From contig NZ_RQII01000010.1 of assembly GCF_004761975.1 (NCBI RefSeq), positions 1 through 37,804 of the forward strand: a DNA stretch of 37,804 bases, read 5' to 3'. This DNA is from Planococcus koreensis (GTDB taxonomy: Bacteria; Bacillota; Bacilli; Bacillales_A; Planococcaceae). This document shows, piece by piece, positions 30,360 through 37,804 of this stretch. The notes under the pieces were generated by a model. It did no database searches and was not told where the DNA came from. It was given only the letters and a program-made list of their open reading frames with translations. The position numbers and the translations under genes were made by a program. The stretch's first letter is position 1. The number at the start of each line of letters is the position of its first letter.

Positions 30360-30686
30360 TTATGAATAAAATCCCTTATAAATTTTGGCGATTTTTTGAT
30401 CAAATTCATCGATATGGACAAAGCGTGCTTCCCGTAAGATTTCTTTGCCGTCAGAAAACAGAATCAGTACGGGTGCTGTAAAAATCGATAAATGGCCAGC
30501 AAGTTCTGAAATGTCAGCCGCGTTGACTTGCCGTGTTTGGATGTTCGGATATTCCGCGAACACTTCTTCTATTTGCGGAAGAAGCGCATGGCATACGCCG
30601 CAACCTGTTGTCAGCACGTAAAGGAAATTGAGGTCAGGTGATGCTTCAAATAATTTCACTTCGTCCATTGTTGCCAATTGCTGCAC
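30360..30686 (-). CDS. Thioredoxin-like protein with CGVC active site
   Basis: 108 aa. The thioredoxin fold with active site TTGCGVCHALLPQIEEVF, the cis-Pro segment FTAPVLILFSDGKEIL and a final helix IDEFDQKIAKIY. CGVC instead of CGPC suggests altered redox potential. It has no signal peptide, so it is cytoplasmic. An in-frame ATG at 30710 is open, but the site AAAGGAG lies inside that extension and is spaced 8 nt from the GTG at 30686. Single gene, convergent with czcD. Confidence 0.8.
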   Translation of the reverse strand: MQQLATMDEVKLFEASPDLNFLYVLTTGCGVCHALLPQIEEVFAEYPNIQTRQVNAADISELAGHLSIFTAPVLILFSDGKEILREARFVHIDEFDQKIAKIYKGFYS

Positions 30687-30882
30687 AAAAACCACTCCTT
30701 TTGATTTCATCTATTGTTCTTCAATACCCTGTCTGTCAGTGCATAAAGCAGAGTTTTCATGCTTGTCATGAGATTGCAGGCAGATTTCACCCATATTAAA
30801 TAATGGCATTAACTGATTATGCAAGAGTAGATAAGGTATATTGACGGTGTACGGAATAAGTAATTGAAGGGGGAAGGAATTA

Positions 30883-31326
30883 ATGAAAACTTCACTTTTG
30901 AAAATTACCGCACCTGCATTAGCCATCAGTTTGGTGTTTGCAGCGCCTGCTGCATTCGCGGGAAACGAAGATGGCAGCCATGAAAGTTCAGTATCCATTA
31001 AAGAACAAACACAAATTGAAAAAGCTTTGGAACCGATTGAAAACAATGTTTTTGGAGTTAACGATGAAACAACGGCGATCACCGGGCACTTGAAATCTAA
31101 AAATACGATTACATTGGAAGAATACCGTTATTATGACCAGCGACTGTCTTCATTAGTAAATCGTTTAGGGGAAGCCAGACAGGATATCACGATCGTTTCC
31201 AGTCAGTACGGTGATGGCTCACTGCATGTGGCTGGGATAGGTGTAGCGATAGCAGCGTCCCTGGACGTTGCATTAGACACGAGGGAACAGCTCGAAGCGG
31301 TCAACATTCAAGCGGAAACGCCGTAA
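30883..31326 (+). CDS. Secreted protein of unknown function
   Basis: 147 aa. The signal peptide is clear (MKTSLLKITAPALAISLVFAAPAAFAGN) with likely cleavage after AFA, residue 26; no lipobox Cys, so it is exported freely. The mature 120 residues are acidic, without Cys: EQTQIEKALEPIENNVFGVNDETTAITGHLKSKNTITLEEYRYYDQRLSSL looks helical, and VAGIGVAIAASLDVALDTREQL follows. Not recognised. GGGGGAAGGAA lies before the ATG. It ends at a terminator shared with the VTT gene. Confidence 0.7.
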   Translation: MKTSLLKITAPALAISLVFAAPAAFAGNEDGSHESSVSIKEQTQIEKALEPIENNVFGVNDETTAITGHLKSKNTITLEEYRYYDQRLSSLVNRLGEARQDITIVSSQYGDGSLHVAGIGVAIAASLDVALDTREQLEAVNIQAETP

Positions 31327-31343
31327 TGCCAAAGAACGAGTAG

Positions 31344-31391
31344 AAAAGCTGCCTGCGGATAGTCTGAAAATGACTTTGCAGGCAGCTTTTT
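31344..31391. terminator. Bidirectional terminator, secreted protein and VTT genes
   Basis: Perfect 13-bp arms AAAAGCTGCCTGC (31344-31356) and GCAGGCAGCTTTT (31378-31390), loop 21 nt. Confidence 0.8.
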
Positions 31392-31394
31392 ATT

Positions 31395-31928
31395 TTATTT
31401 AGCGGAGCGGTGTTTTGTGATTACCCACCCCAAAAGCGTAGCCGCGAGCAACAACGCCAGTATGAGGTATTGATAAAAAGCCGGAACCAGTTGCGTAAAG
31501 CCGTAAACTGCCCCTACTTCGAAAGCGACAGCCGGAATCTTGCCGATTGTGCTCGCCAACAAAAAGTGGGAAGAGCGGACCGGAGTGGCAGAAGCGGCAG
31601 CTGTCACAAGGCCTGAGGGTACAAATGGCAGGAGCCGAAGAGCGATGATGCCGAAAAAGATTTGGCTGGCATTCCGGCTGTGCAAATAACGCCACAGCCG
31701 ATGCCGCCGCCACTCGTCTTTCATCTTTGAAAAACCAAAGCGGTATAAATGGAAGCCGATCCAAACGCCGAACACTTCGCCGATCAGCGAAAGCAGCAGT
31801 CCAGCGCCGAGGCCGTACAAGGAAATATTGAGGGCGGTCATAAAAACGCTGGGAATAAAGCCGATCGCCCCAATCAGCAGATTGCCGGCGATCATTGCGA
31901 GTAATTGTACAATGAACAATAAATCCAT
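31395..31928 (-). CDS. TVP38/TMEM64 (VTT domain) membrane protein, second copy
   Basis: 177 aa with four or five hydrophobic segments. VTT motifs are visible: IGFIPSVFMTALNISLYGLGAGLLLSLIGEVFGVWIGFHLYRFGF and, after a basic loop, IIALRLLPFVPSGLVTAAASATPVRSSHFLLASTIGKIPAVAFEVGAVYGF. Shorter than the operon-linked VTT protein at 16810-17469 and only distantly similar. It follows the aldo/keto reductase gene by 7 nt, so they are probably co-transcribed; GGGAG is about 10 nt from the ATG. Lipid scrambling or envelope homeostasis is inferred from the family. Confidence 0.82.
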   Translation of the reverse strand: MDLLFIVQLLAMIAGNLLIGAIGFIPSVFMTALNISLYGLGAGLLLSLIGEVFGVWIGFHLYRFGFSKMKDEWRRHRLWRYLHSRNASQIFFGIIALRLLPFVPSGLVTAAASATPVRSSHFLLASTIGKIPAVAFEVGAVYGFTQLVPAFYQYLILALLLAATLLGWVITKHRSAK

Positions 31929-31935
31929 TTACACG

Positions 31936-32838
31936 TTACTCCCGATGTTCCTGGTAACGGTCTTGCTTCGTCAGTTTCTTGGCGCGTTGAATCTGCTCAG
32001 CTGAAACAGAAGTGTCGTACGCAGCGAGCGTTTCACGGAGCTGATCCGCAGAGCTTGCACCCGCAATGACCGAAGCGACAGTCGGATTGGCCAACACGCT
32101 GTGCACAGCCAATGCATTCAAATTGCCGTGGATTTCCATCAAACCTTGCAGTGCCGCTTTCAGCTCAGCATCGTCATAAGTCAGGTAACCTTTGCCATCA
32201 GCGGCGCGTTTCAAGCCGCTGTTCGTCAACAAGCCTCTTGCCAATGAGCCGCGCGTCACGACGGAACGGCCGGCTGAACCGATTTCTTCCAGGAATTCTT
32301 CCGGGCGGCGATCCAGCAGACTGTACTGCATCATAATAGAAGCAATGTCGCTGTCCGCCAAAAAGCGTTTGATGACATTCGGTCGAATGGAAGAAATGCC
32401 GTATGCCCGGATCAATCCTTCTTTTTTCAAGCTTTCGAATGCATCGATCGTTTCTTCGCTATTGTCGGTCATCATGCCTCCGTGCAGCTGGTAGACGTCA
32501 ATGTAATCCGTTTGCAGGCGCTTCAAGCTATTGTGGACTTGTTTCAAGATATAAGGTTTCGTCGCATTCCACTTTACTTCATCCGAATGGGCGTCCCATT
32601 CATTACCAACTTTCGTCGCGAGGACGATATCCTTCCGGCTGCCTTTCAGCAATTCACCGACAAGCTCTTCGTTTTTTCCTTTATTGTATAAATCCGCCGT
32701 ATCGAAATAATTGATGCCGTGTTCCAGTGCTTCGCGCACAATCGCTTTCGCTTCCGGAAGGTCGAAAGGCAAGGACATGCAGCCCAAGCCGATCTCGCTG
32801 ATTTCAATCCCACTATTTCCTAAATCATTCTTTTTCAT
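31936..32838 (-). CDS. yqkF: Aldo/keto reductase (YqkF-like)
   Basis: 300 aa TIM-barrel NADPH-dependent oxidoreductase. The catalytic tetrad is intact: Asp46 (NYFDTADLY), Tyr51, Lys76 (LATKVG) and His119 (YQLHGG). The NADP-binding end SVLANPTVASVIAGASSADQLRETL is typical. It lies divergently beside nudF, as yqkF does in B. subtilis, which supports the name. The natural substrate is not known. GAGGTG lies 6 nt before the ATG. It precedes the VTT gene in the same direction. Confidence 0.85.
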   Translation of the reverse strand: MKKNDLGNSGIEISEIGLGCMSLPFDLPEAKAIVREALEHGINYFDTADLYNKGKNEELVGELLKGSRKDIVLATKVGNEWDAHSDEVKWNATKPYILKQVHNSLKRLQTDYIDVYQLHGGMMTDNSEETIDAFESLKKEGLIRAYGISSIRPNVIKRFLADSDIASIMMQYSLLDRRPEEFLEEIGSAGRSVVTRGSLARGLLTNSGLKRAADGKGYLTYDDAELKAALQGLMEIHGNLNALAVHSVLANPTVASVIAGASSADQLRETLAAYDTSVSAEQIQRAKKLTKQDRYQEHRE

Positions 32839-32851
32839 GCAGCCACCTCGT

Positions 32852-32880
32852 TTAGTATGTCGTTTCTCTTATGGTATACT
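32852..32880 (+). promoter_or_regulatory. Promoter candidate for nudF
   Basis: Extended -10 TGG-TATACT (TATACT 32875-32880) with 17-nt spacing to a weak -35 TTAGTA (32852-32857), 37 nt before the nudF ATG. Confidence 0.4.
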
Positions 32881-32917
32881 TTGCGATAGAGAAATAACAA
32901 ACGAAAAGAGGTTTCCC

Positions 32918-33487
32918 ATGAAAAAGTTTGAAGAAAAAACCATCACTTCGGAACGCATCTACGAAGGGAAAGTCATTAACCTGAAAGTCGATGAAGTTTC
33001 ATTGCCGAATGGCCATACATCCAAGCGTGAATTGGTGGAACATCCGGGAGCCGTTGCGTTGATCGCCTTAACGCCTGAAGGCAAACTGATCCTGGTCGAA
33101 CAATACCGCAAAGCGCTTGAACGTTCGATTATTGAGATACCTGCTGGCAAAATCGAAAAAGGCGAAGAGCCTTCCTATACAGCCATGCGTGAATTGGAAG
33201 AAGAAACAGGCTACACGGCAGAGCGGCTTGAGTTGATCCAATCGTTCTCCACTTCGCCAGGCTTCGCAGACGAAATCATCCATGTCTATGGTGCAATCGG
33301 CTTGAAAAAATCCGAATCCGGCGCAATATTGGACGAAGACGAATTTGTCGATTTGCTCGAAGTCACGATTGAAGAAGCGGAACAAATGATGAAAGACAAC
33401 CGGATCTTTGATGCGAAAACTGCTTTTGCTGTCCTGTGGGCAAAACAACATCTAGTAAATGAGAATAGCCAAGCCCTTAGATTATAA
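32918..33487 (+). CDS. nudF: ADP-ribose pyrophosphatase (Nudix hydrolase NudF)
   Basis: 189 aa. The Nudix box is complete: GKIEKGEEPSYTAMRELEEETGY (G-x5-E-x7-RELxEExGY). Upstream, KLILVEQYRKALERSIIEIPAG and downstream STSPGFADEIIHVYGA fit the ADP-ribose pyrophosphatase subfamily, which hydrolyses ADP-ribose to AMP and ribose 5-phosphate. A long frame is open from 32711, but AAGAGGT precedes the ATG at 32918, which gives the family's normal length. The stop codon overlaps the PerR-box candidate in front of fur. Confidence 0.9.
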   Translation: MKKFEEKTITSERIYEGKVINLKVDEVSLPNGHTSKRELVEHPGAVALIALTPEGKLILVEQYRKALERSIIEIPAGKIEKGEEPSYTAMRELEEETGYTAERLELIQSFSTSPGFADEIIHVYGAIGLKKSESGAILDEDEFVDLLEVTIEEAEQMMKDNRIFDAKTAFAVLWAKQHLVNENSQALRL

Positions 33488-33496
33488 TCATTATAA
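33482..33496. promoter_or_regulatory. PerR-box match upstream of fur
   Basis: TTATAAT-C-ATTATAA is a perfect 7-1-7 inverted repeat identical to the PerR consensus TTATAATNATTATAA known from B. subtilis, where fur is a PerR target. It overlaps the nudF stop codon and lies 20 bp before the fur -35 box. Confidence 0.75.
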
Positions 33497-33498
33497 AT

Positions 33499-33513
33499 AA
33501 AGAATGATTATAT
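33499..33513. promoter_or_regulatory. Second, degenerate PerR/Fur-like half site
   Basis: The 15-mer centred on 33506 matches the PerR/Fur-type 7-1-7 pattern at 10 of 14 defined positions (right half good, left half poor). It lies 17 bp from the perfect box and just before the -35. Confidence 0.3.
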
Positions 33514-33516
33514 TCC

Positions 33517-33546
33517 TTGTAAATGAGAACCGTCTTTTGATATAAT
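33517..33546 (+). promoter_or_regulatory. Promoter of fur
   Basis: TTGTAA (33517-33522), 18-nt spacer, perfect TATAAT (33541-33546), 25 nt before the fur ATG. Confidence 0.6.
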
Positions 33547-33571
33547 AAAGGCAGTTTAGGGAGGGCGTCGC

Positions 33572-34033
33572 ATGGAAACTAGAATTGACCGTATTAAAAA
33601 ACAATTGCATGCTGCCAGTTACAAACTGACGCCACAGCGTGAAGCGACCGTCCGAATCCTGTTAGACCACGAAGAAGACCATCTCAGTGCGGAAGACGTC
33701 TACCTGTTGGTAAAAGACATCGCACCGGAAATCGGATTGGCGACTGTGTATCGGACATTGGAATTATTGACTGAATTGAAAATTGTCGACAAAATCAACT
33801 TTGGTGATGGCGTATCACGCTATGATCTGCGCCAAGAAGGCGCAGCCCATTTCCATCACCATTTGGTATGCATAGAGTGTGGAGCAGTAGACGAAATACA
33901 GGAAGACCTGCTAGAAGATGTGGAAGCCGTCGTAGAAAAACGGTTCAACTTTCAAATTAAAGACCACCGTCTTACTTTTCATGGCATCTGCTGGCGCTGC
34001 CATGACCGCAGCTCACAAGATGCATCCGAATGA
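33572..34033 (+). CDS. fur: Ferric uptake regulator family protein Fur
   Basis: 153 aa. DNA-binding region YKLTPQREATVRILLDHEEDHLSAEDVYLLVKDIAPEIGLATVYRTLELL, then the metal-binding domain with HFHHHLVCIECGAVDEI. Structural zinc Cys pairs are Cys100/Cys103 and Cys140/Cys143. Order nudF, fur, xerD, deoB corresponds to the Bacillus fur locus, so this is the Fur paralogue rather than PerR or Zur. It represses iron uptake genes when loaded with Fe2+. GGGAGGG lies about 7 nt before the ATG. Confidence 0.93.
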   Translation: METRIDRIKKQLHAASYKLTPQREATVRILLDHEEDHLSAEDVYLLVKDIAPEIGLATVYRTLELLTELKIVDKINFGDGVSRYDLRQEGAAHFHHHLVCIECGAVDEIQEDLLEDVEAVVEKRFNFQIKDHRLTFHGICWRCHDRSSQDASE

Positions 34034-34041
34034 CTGGTGAG

Positions 34042-34080
34042 AAAAGGAAGGACGGCCCTGATAGGCCGCCCTTCCTTTTT
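34042..34080 (+). terminator. Terminator of fur
   Basis: AAAAGGAAGG-a-CGGCC / GGCCG-c-CCTTCCTTTTT around the loop CTGATA, with one mismatch, ending in T5. Confidence 0.85.
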
Positions 34081-34111
34081 CTATTCTTAAAAGGTTAATA
34101 ACAGATACTCC

Positions 34112-34216
34112 GCAAAATAGCACCGCTTTCCTGCGGGCTTGCGCCGAACTAACTCGTGCTAACGCCCGAGTGGATTTCGGCACTGCGCTATCCCGCGGGA
34201 GTCGGAGCTATTTTGC
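34112..34216. repeat. GC-rich intergenic repeat element A, with 10-bp inverted ends
   Basis: Perfect terminal inverted repeats GCAAAATAGC (34112-34121) and GCTATTTTGC (34207-34216) enclose a GC-rich core. Read on the minus strand the core (CGACTCC-GCGGGA..., GCGTTAGC, CGAG, CCCGC-GGAA-GCG) lines up with element B at 34312-34421, so A and B are diverged copies in opposite orientation. Similar GC-rich repeats are widespread in Bacillaceae and Planococcaceae intergenic regions, from general knowledge. Confidence 0.65.
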
Positions 34217-34311
34217 TCCATATCTGAAGAACCGAAAAAAACTTCAGAAAGTAAATCTTTCTTGTTCTTTGGTAAAAATAATGATTTTTAATTTAGAATT
34301 ATCCTTTGAAT

Positions 34312-34421
34312 GAAGCGCAAGGCGGCGACTCCAGCGGGCAAAGCCTGAGCTGAAGGCCCCGCAGGAGCGTTAGCGACGAGGAGACTGAAGCCAGGCCCGC
34401 GGAACGCGTCCGCCTGAAGCG
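34312..34421. repeat. GC-rich intergenic repeat element B
   Basis: About 110 bp starting GAAGCGCAAGGCGGCGACTC and ending near CGTCCGCCTGAAGCG, with GGCGG/CCGCC near the ends and internal stem-forming pieces (CCCCGCAGGAGCGTTAGC, GACGAGGAG, AGGCCCGCGGAACGCG). It carries no gene. It lies 54 bp before the xerD start and could fold into a structured RNA in the xerD leader. Confidence 0.65.
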
Positions 34422-34474
34422 AAATGAAAAGATATTTTAAACATCCATACACTAAACCAACTGGAGGGATTCAT

Positions 34475-35377
34475 GTGAAATACGCCAAAGATGCTTTAGA
34501 CGACTACCTGCATTTCCTGCGGGTGGAACGGCAGCTTGCCGATAACACCTTAACGTCCTATGAAAGGGACTTGAAAAGCTATCTCCAGTATTTGAAAGAA
34601 GTCGAGCAACTGGAATCTCTCAGAAAAGTGGAACGCGTACATATCCTGAATCACTTGCGCCATCTCAAAGAAACGACCAAAACTTCCCGGACTGTGGCGC
34701 GCCACATTTCCTCAATCCGCTCGTTCCACCAATTCCTGATCCGTGAGCGGGTTGTCGACAATGACCCGACCGTCCATTTGGAAATGCCGCAAATGGAGAA
34801 GAAGCTCCCGAATATCCTTTCTATAGAAGAAGTCGATGCATTGATCCAAGCGCCCGATGCCAGTAAACCTAATGGGGTGCGCGACCGGGCCATGCTTGAG
34901 CTCTTGTATGCAAGCGGTATGCGCGTCAGTGAATGCATCAATCTCGATGTTGAAGATATCAATTTGACGATGGGCTTTGTCCGCTGTTTCGGCAAAGGCG
35001 GCAAAGAACGCATCATTCCGCTCGGAAAATCCGCACTTTCAGCTTGTGAGGAATACTTATCGAGCGCTCGCGGGGCATTGTTGAAAGAAGGCGAAAAAAC
35101 CGATTCGCTGTTCATCAATCAACGCGGAAAACGCCTGACACGCCAAGGCTGCTGGAAATTGCTGAAGCAGCATGCCCAAAAAGCAGGCATCCAGAAAGAA
35201 TTGACGCCGCATACGCTGCGCCATTCGTTCGCGACGCATTTGATCGAGAACGGGGCAGACCTGCGGGCGGTCCAGGAAATGCTCGGGCACGCCGATATTT
35301 CCACCACGCAGATCTACACGCATGTCAGCAAAACACGCTTAAAGGATGTATATTCACAATTTCATCCGCGTGCTTAA
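34475..35377 (+). CDS. xerD: Tyrosine recombinase XerD
   Basis: 300 aa, the usual XerD size. N-terminal SAM-like DNA-clamp domain ([24 protein letters not shown]) and C-terminal catalytic domain with Arg150 (SGMRVSE), Lys174 (FGKGGKER), His246 and Arg249 ([11 protein letters not shown]), His272 ([15 protein letters not shown]) and nucleophile Tyr281. It resolves chromosome dimers at dif with a XerC-type partner. The frame is open from an ATG at 34424, but GGAGGG is 6 nt from the GTG at 34475, which gives the family length. No mobile-element context; housekeeping by synteny. Confidence 0.92.
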   Translation: MKYAKDALDDYLHFLRVERQLADNTLTSYERDLKSYLQYLKEVEQLESLRKVERVHILNHLRHLKETTKTSRTVARHISSIRSFHQFLIRERVVDNDPTVHLEMPQMEKKLPNILSIEEVDALIQAPDASKPNGVRDRAMLELLYASGMRVSECINLDVEDINLTMGFVRCFGKGGKERIIPLGKSALSACEEYLSSARGALLKEGEKTDSLFINQRGKRLTRQGCWKLLKQHAQKAGIQKELTPHTLRHSFATHLIENGADLRAVQEMLGHADISTTQIYTHVSKTRLKDVYSQFHPRA

Positions 35378-35381
35378 AAAT

Positions 35382-35415
35382 AAAAGAGGTCTGACTTCTG
35401 ACGTGACCTCTTTTT
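35382..35415 (+). terminator. Terminator of xerD
   Basis: Perfect 10-bp arms AAAAGAGGTC (35382-35391) and GACCTCTTTT (35405-35414), T5 tail. Confidence 0.8.
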
Positions 35416-35451
35416 ATGGTAATATAGAATCGTAAATAAGGAGGAAGACAA

Positions 35452-36636
35452 ATGACGAATAAACCTTTTGAACGAATTCACCTTGTAGTACTGGACTCAG
35501 TGGGAATCGGTGAAGCACCGGACGCTGAAGCATACGGAGACAAAGGATCAAATACATTAGGCCATATTGCAGAAGCAGTTGGCGGGCTTTCTATGCCGAA
35601 CATGGAGAAGCTTGGGCTTGCAAACATCGTTCCTGTGAAAGGGCTTACGCCAGCGGAAAAGCCTGCGGCGCATTTCGGTAAATTGCAGGAAGCTTCTGTC
35701 GGAAAAGATACGATGACCGGGCATTGGGAAATCATGGGACTCAATATTGATACACCATTCAAAGTGTATCCAGATGGCTTCCCAGCGGAATTGATTCAGC
35801 AGCTGGAAGAAAAAACTGGCCGCAAAGTCATTGGCAATAAGCCGGCAAGCGGAACTGAAATTTTGGACGAACTCGGAGAAGAACATATGGAGACAGGCTC
35901 AATCATCGTTTATACTTCTGCCGACCCGGTTCTCCAAATTGCAGCGCACGAAGAAATCATTCCACTTGAAGAGCTTTACCGTATCTGTGAAATCGCACGT
36001 GAATTGACGCTGTCTCCTGAATTCCTGGTAGGCCGCATTATTGCGCGCCCGTTCCTAGGCAAAAAAGGAGCTTTCAAACGGACAACAAATCGTCATGACT
36101 ATGCCTTGAAACCATTTGGCCGTACCGTCATGAACGAATTGAAAGACATCGGCAAAGACGTGATCGCCATCGGCAAAATTGATGATATTTTCAATGGCGA
36201 AGGCGTGACGAAAGCGGTCCGCACTAAAGACAATATGGATGGCATGGACAAATTGGTGGAAGTTGCCGGTGAATCGTTTACAGGCATGAGCTTTTTGAAC
36301 CTAGTTGATTTTGATGCGCTATTCGGCCACAGACGCGATCCGAAAGGCTATGCAGAAGCGCTGGAAGCGTTCGACCGCAGGCTGCCGGAAGTGCTTGAAC
36401 AGATGAATGAAGATGATCTACTGATCATCACTGCTGACCACGGCAACGATCCAACATTCCCAGGCACTGACCATACTCGTGAATTTGTGCCGTTGCTTGC
36501 ATTTTCACCACGTTTTGAAGGCGGCAAAGAATTGGCGCTTGGCAAGACCTTTGCTGATATTGGCGCGACAATCGCTGATAATTTCTCAGCACCTATGCCG
36601 GAATTCGGCACGAGCATCCTAACGAATTTAAAATAA
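35452..36636 (+). CDS. deoB: Phosphopentomutase
   Basis: 394 aa, the usual size. It interconverts (deoxy)ribose 1-phosphate and 5-phosphate using two Mn2+ ions and a phosphothreonine. The metal site is seen in [14 protein letters not shown] (Asp15), [31 protein letters not shown]; the catalytic Thr is Thr87 in [17 protein letters not shown] lies about 7 nt before the ATG. It is followed within 20 nt by a pyrimidine-nucleoside phosphorylase gene, forming a nucleoside salvage operon: the phosphorylase yields the pentose 1-phosphate that DeoB converts. Confidence 0.95.
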   Translation: MTNKPFERIHLVVLDSVGIGEAPDAEAYGDKGSNTLGHIAEAVGGLSMPNMEKLGLANIVPVKGLTPAEKPAAHFGKLQEASVGKDTMTGHWEIMGLNIDTPFKVYPDGFPAELIQQLEEKTGRKVIGNKPASGTEILDELGEEHMETGSIIVYTSADPVLQIAAHEEIIPLEELYRICEIARELTLSPEFLVGRIIARPFLGKKGAFKRTTNRHDYALKPFGRTVMNELKDIGKDVIAIGKIDDIFNGEGVTKAVRTKDNMDGMDKLVEVAGESFTGMSFLNLVDFDALFGHRRDPKGYAEALEAFDRRLPEVLEQMNEDDLLIITADHGNDPTFPGTDHTREFVPLLAFSPRFEGGKELALGKTFADIGATIADNFSAPMPEFGTSILTNLK

Positions 36637-36655
36637 GAAAGGCGGGGAACAAGTC

Positions 36656-37804
36656 ATGAGAATGGTGGATTTGATCGAGAAGAAAAGAGACGGCTTGGAA
36701 CTGACGACTGAAGAAATTCAGTTTATCATCACGGGCTATACAAAAGGTGAAATAGCCGATTACCAAATGAGTGCATTTCTGATGGCGGTTTATTTCCAGA
36801 ACATGACGGAACGCGAACGCGCAGATTTGACGATGGCGATGGCGAATTCAGGCGACCAAATCGATTTGTCTGCAATCGAAGGCATCAAAGTCGATAAGCA
36901 TTCGACTGGCGGTGTTGGCGATACGACGACGTTGGTCCTTGGGCCACTCGTTGCAGCTTGCGGCGTACCGGTTGCGAAAATGAGCGGGCGCGGCCTTGGC
37001 CACACGGGCGGTACAATCGACAAGCTGGAAGCCATCGAAGGCTTCCACGTTGAATTGACGACTGAAGAATTCATCAAACAAGTCAACGACATTAAATTGG
37101 CGGTCATCGGCCAAAGCGGCAACTTGACGCCAGCCGATAAAAAACTATACGCACTGCGCGACGTGACGGCGACGGTCAATAGCATCCCATTGATCGCAAG
37201 TTCGATCATGAGCAAAAAAATTGCAGCTGGCGCAAACGCCATCGTCTTGGACGTGAAAATCGGCGAAGGCGCATTCATGAAAACGGAAGAAGATGCAAAA
37301 GAGTTGGCGCATGCCATGGTAGGCATCGGGAATTCGACCGGCCGTAAAACAATGGCAATCATCTCTGACATGGGCCAGCCACTTGGCTTCGCCATCGGCA
37401 ATGCGCTGGAAGTAAAAGAAGCGATTGAAACCTTGCAAGGCAACGGACCGGAAGATTTGACGGAATTATGCTTGGTTCTCGGCAGCCAAATGGTCGTTGT
37501 CGGCGGCAAAGCGGAGACGCTTGAAGAAGCACGTGCGATGCTCGAAGAAGTGATCGCGAACGGCAAAGCGCTCGAAGTCATGAAGCAATTCATCGCGGCT
37601 CAAGGCGGAAACCCTGCAGTTGTCGACGATGTCAGCTTATTGCCTCAAGCGAAATTCACAAAAGAAGTCCCTTCACCAAAAGAGGGCTATATTTCCTTTA
37701 TGGAAGCGGACGAAATCGGTACAGCAGCGATGGTGCTTGGTGCTGGGCGAGCGACGAAAGAATCGGAAATCGATTTAGCAGTCGGCATTGTGCTTCATAA
37801 AAAA
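36656..37804 (+). CDS. pdp: Pyrimidine-nucleoside phosphorylase, 3' end cut by window
   Basis: The frame is open from ATG 36656 (GGCGGGG about 7 nt upstream) to the last base, 383 codons, no stop in the window; the family is about 430-440 residues, so roughly the last 50 are missing. It begins [20 protein letters not shown] and carries the thymidine/pyrimidine phosphorylase signature [20 protein letters not shown], the phosphate loop [13 protein letters not shown] and the K-binding [12 protein letters not shown]. It cleaves uridine, thymidine and related nucleosides with phosphate. It forms an operon with deoB. Bacillus usually has a purine phosphorylase gene at this position, a local difference. 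Confidence 0.93.
   Translation, partial: MRMVDLIEKKRDGLELTTEEIQFIITGYTKGEIADYQMSAFLMAVYFQNMTERERADLTMAMANSGDQIDLSAIEGIKVDKHSTGGVGDTTTLVLGPLVAACGVPVAKMSGRGLGHTGGTIDKLEAIEGFHVELTTEEFIKQVNDIKLAVIGQSGNLTPADKKLYALRDVTATVNSIPLIASSIMSKKIAAGANAIVLDVKIGEGAFMKTEEDAKELAHAMVGIGNSTGRKTMAIISDMGQPLGFAIGNALEVKEAIETLQGNGPEDLTELCLVLGSQMVVVGGKAETLEEARAMLEEVIANGKALEVMKQFIAAQGGNPAVVDDVSLLPQAKFTKEVPSPKEGYISFMEADEIGTAAMVLGAGRATKESEIDLAVGIVLHKK

Noticed and set aside
34475..35377. Tyrosine recombinase as a sign of an integrated element
   Set aside because: Length, residues and synteny with fur and deoB identify chromosomal XerD; no att-like repeats or phage genes are nearby.
36790..37593. Long open frame (267 codons) on the minus strand
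   Set aside because: It is antisense to pdp, whose frame is clearly coding with full family signatures; the antisense product is low-complexity Ser/Pro-rich with no ribosome site.

Overview
The window looks like chromosomal DNA of a low-to-mid GC Gram-positive bacterium, most likely Planococcus or a close relative (Planococcaceae). This rests on strong GGAGG ribosome sites, frequent TTG and GTG starts, lipoproteins with Firmicute lipoboxes, a core block yqkF | nudF-fur-xerD-deoB-pdp that resembles the Bacillus order, and proteins close to Bacillus PaiA, PaiB and CzcD. No rRNA, tRNA, transposase, phage gene or CRISPR array was found.

Layout. 1-1.2 kb: two tandem copper-protein lipoproteins whose fold order appears circularly permuted. 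1.3-12.7 kb: an accessory stretch of mostly single-gene units (nucleotidyltransferase, YeeE/YedE sulfur transporter, GNAT, nitronate monooxygenase, HAD, DinB, YCII, DUF3784, DHFR-like reductase, APH-type kinase). It contains a barstar-type inhibitor followed by AT-rich orphan genes that resemble immunity proteins. 13.0-21.5 kb: two divergent transcription units. One encodes a CDP-alcohol phosphatidyltransferase and a SelD-N-terminus-like oxidoreductase. The other encodes a MerA-like oxidoreductase fused to DUF1499, a TVP38/VTT membrane protein and a four-gene ABC importer of the E. coli YnjBCD type. The gene content suggests one uncharacterised membrane-linked system.

21.6-30.1 kb: metal homeostasis and stress genes. 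A MerR regulator and two DUF21/CBS (MpfA/CorC-like) proteins are divergent from a TerC-family gene controlled by a yybP-ykoY manganese riboswitch. A MarR-paiA-paiB operon carries two matching operator palindromes. AlkD-type DNA repair and czcD follow. 30.3-37.8 kb: thioredoxin-like protein, a secreted protein, a VTT protein and yqkF, then nudF, fur (with an exact PerR-box match upstream), xerD, deoB and pdp, which runs off the window end.

The most notable non-gene signals are: (1) two degenerate tandem arrays with a 21-bp period in convergent intergenic regions; (2) twin translation-initiation leaders in which a hairpin with a compensatory base-pair change sits between the Shine-Dalgarno and the start codon of both DUF21/CBS genes; (3) two oppositely oriented copies of a GC-rich repeat between fur and xerD; (4) the PerR and MarR operator candidates.
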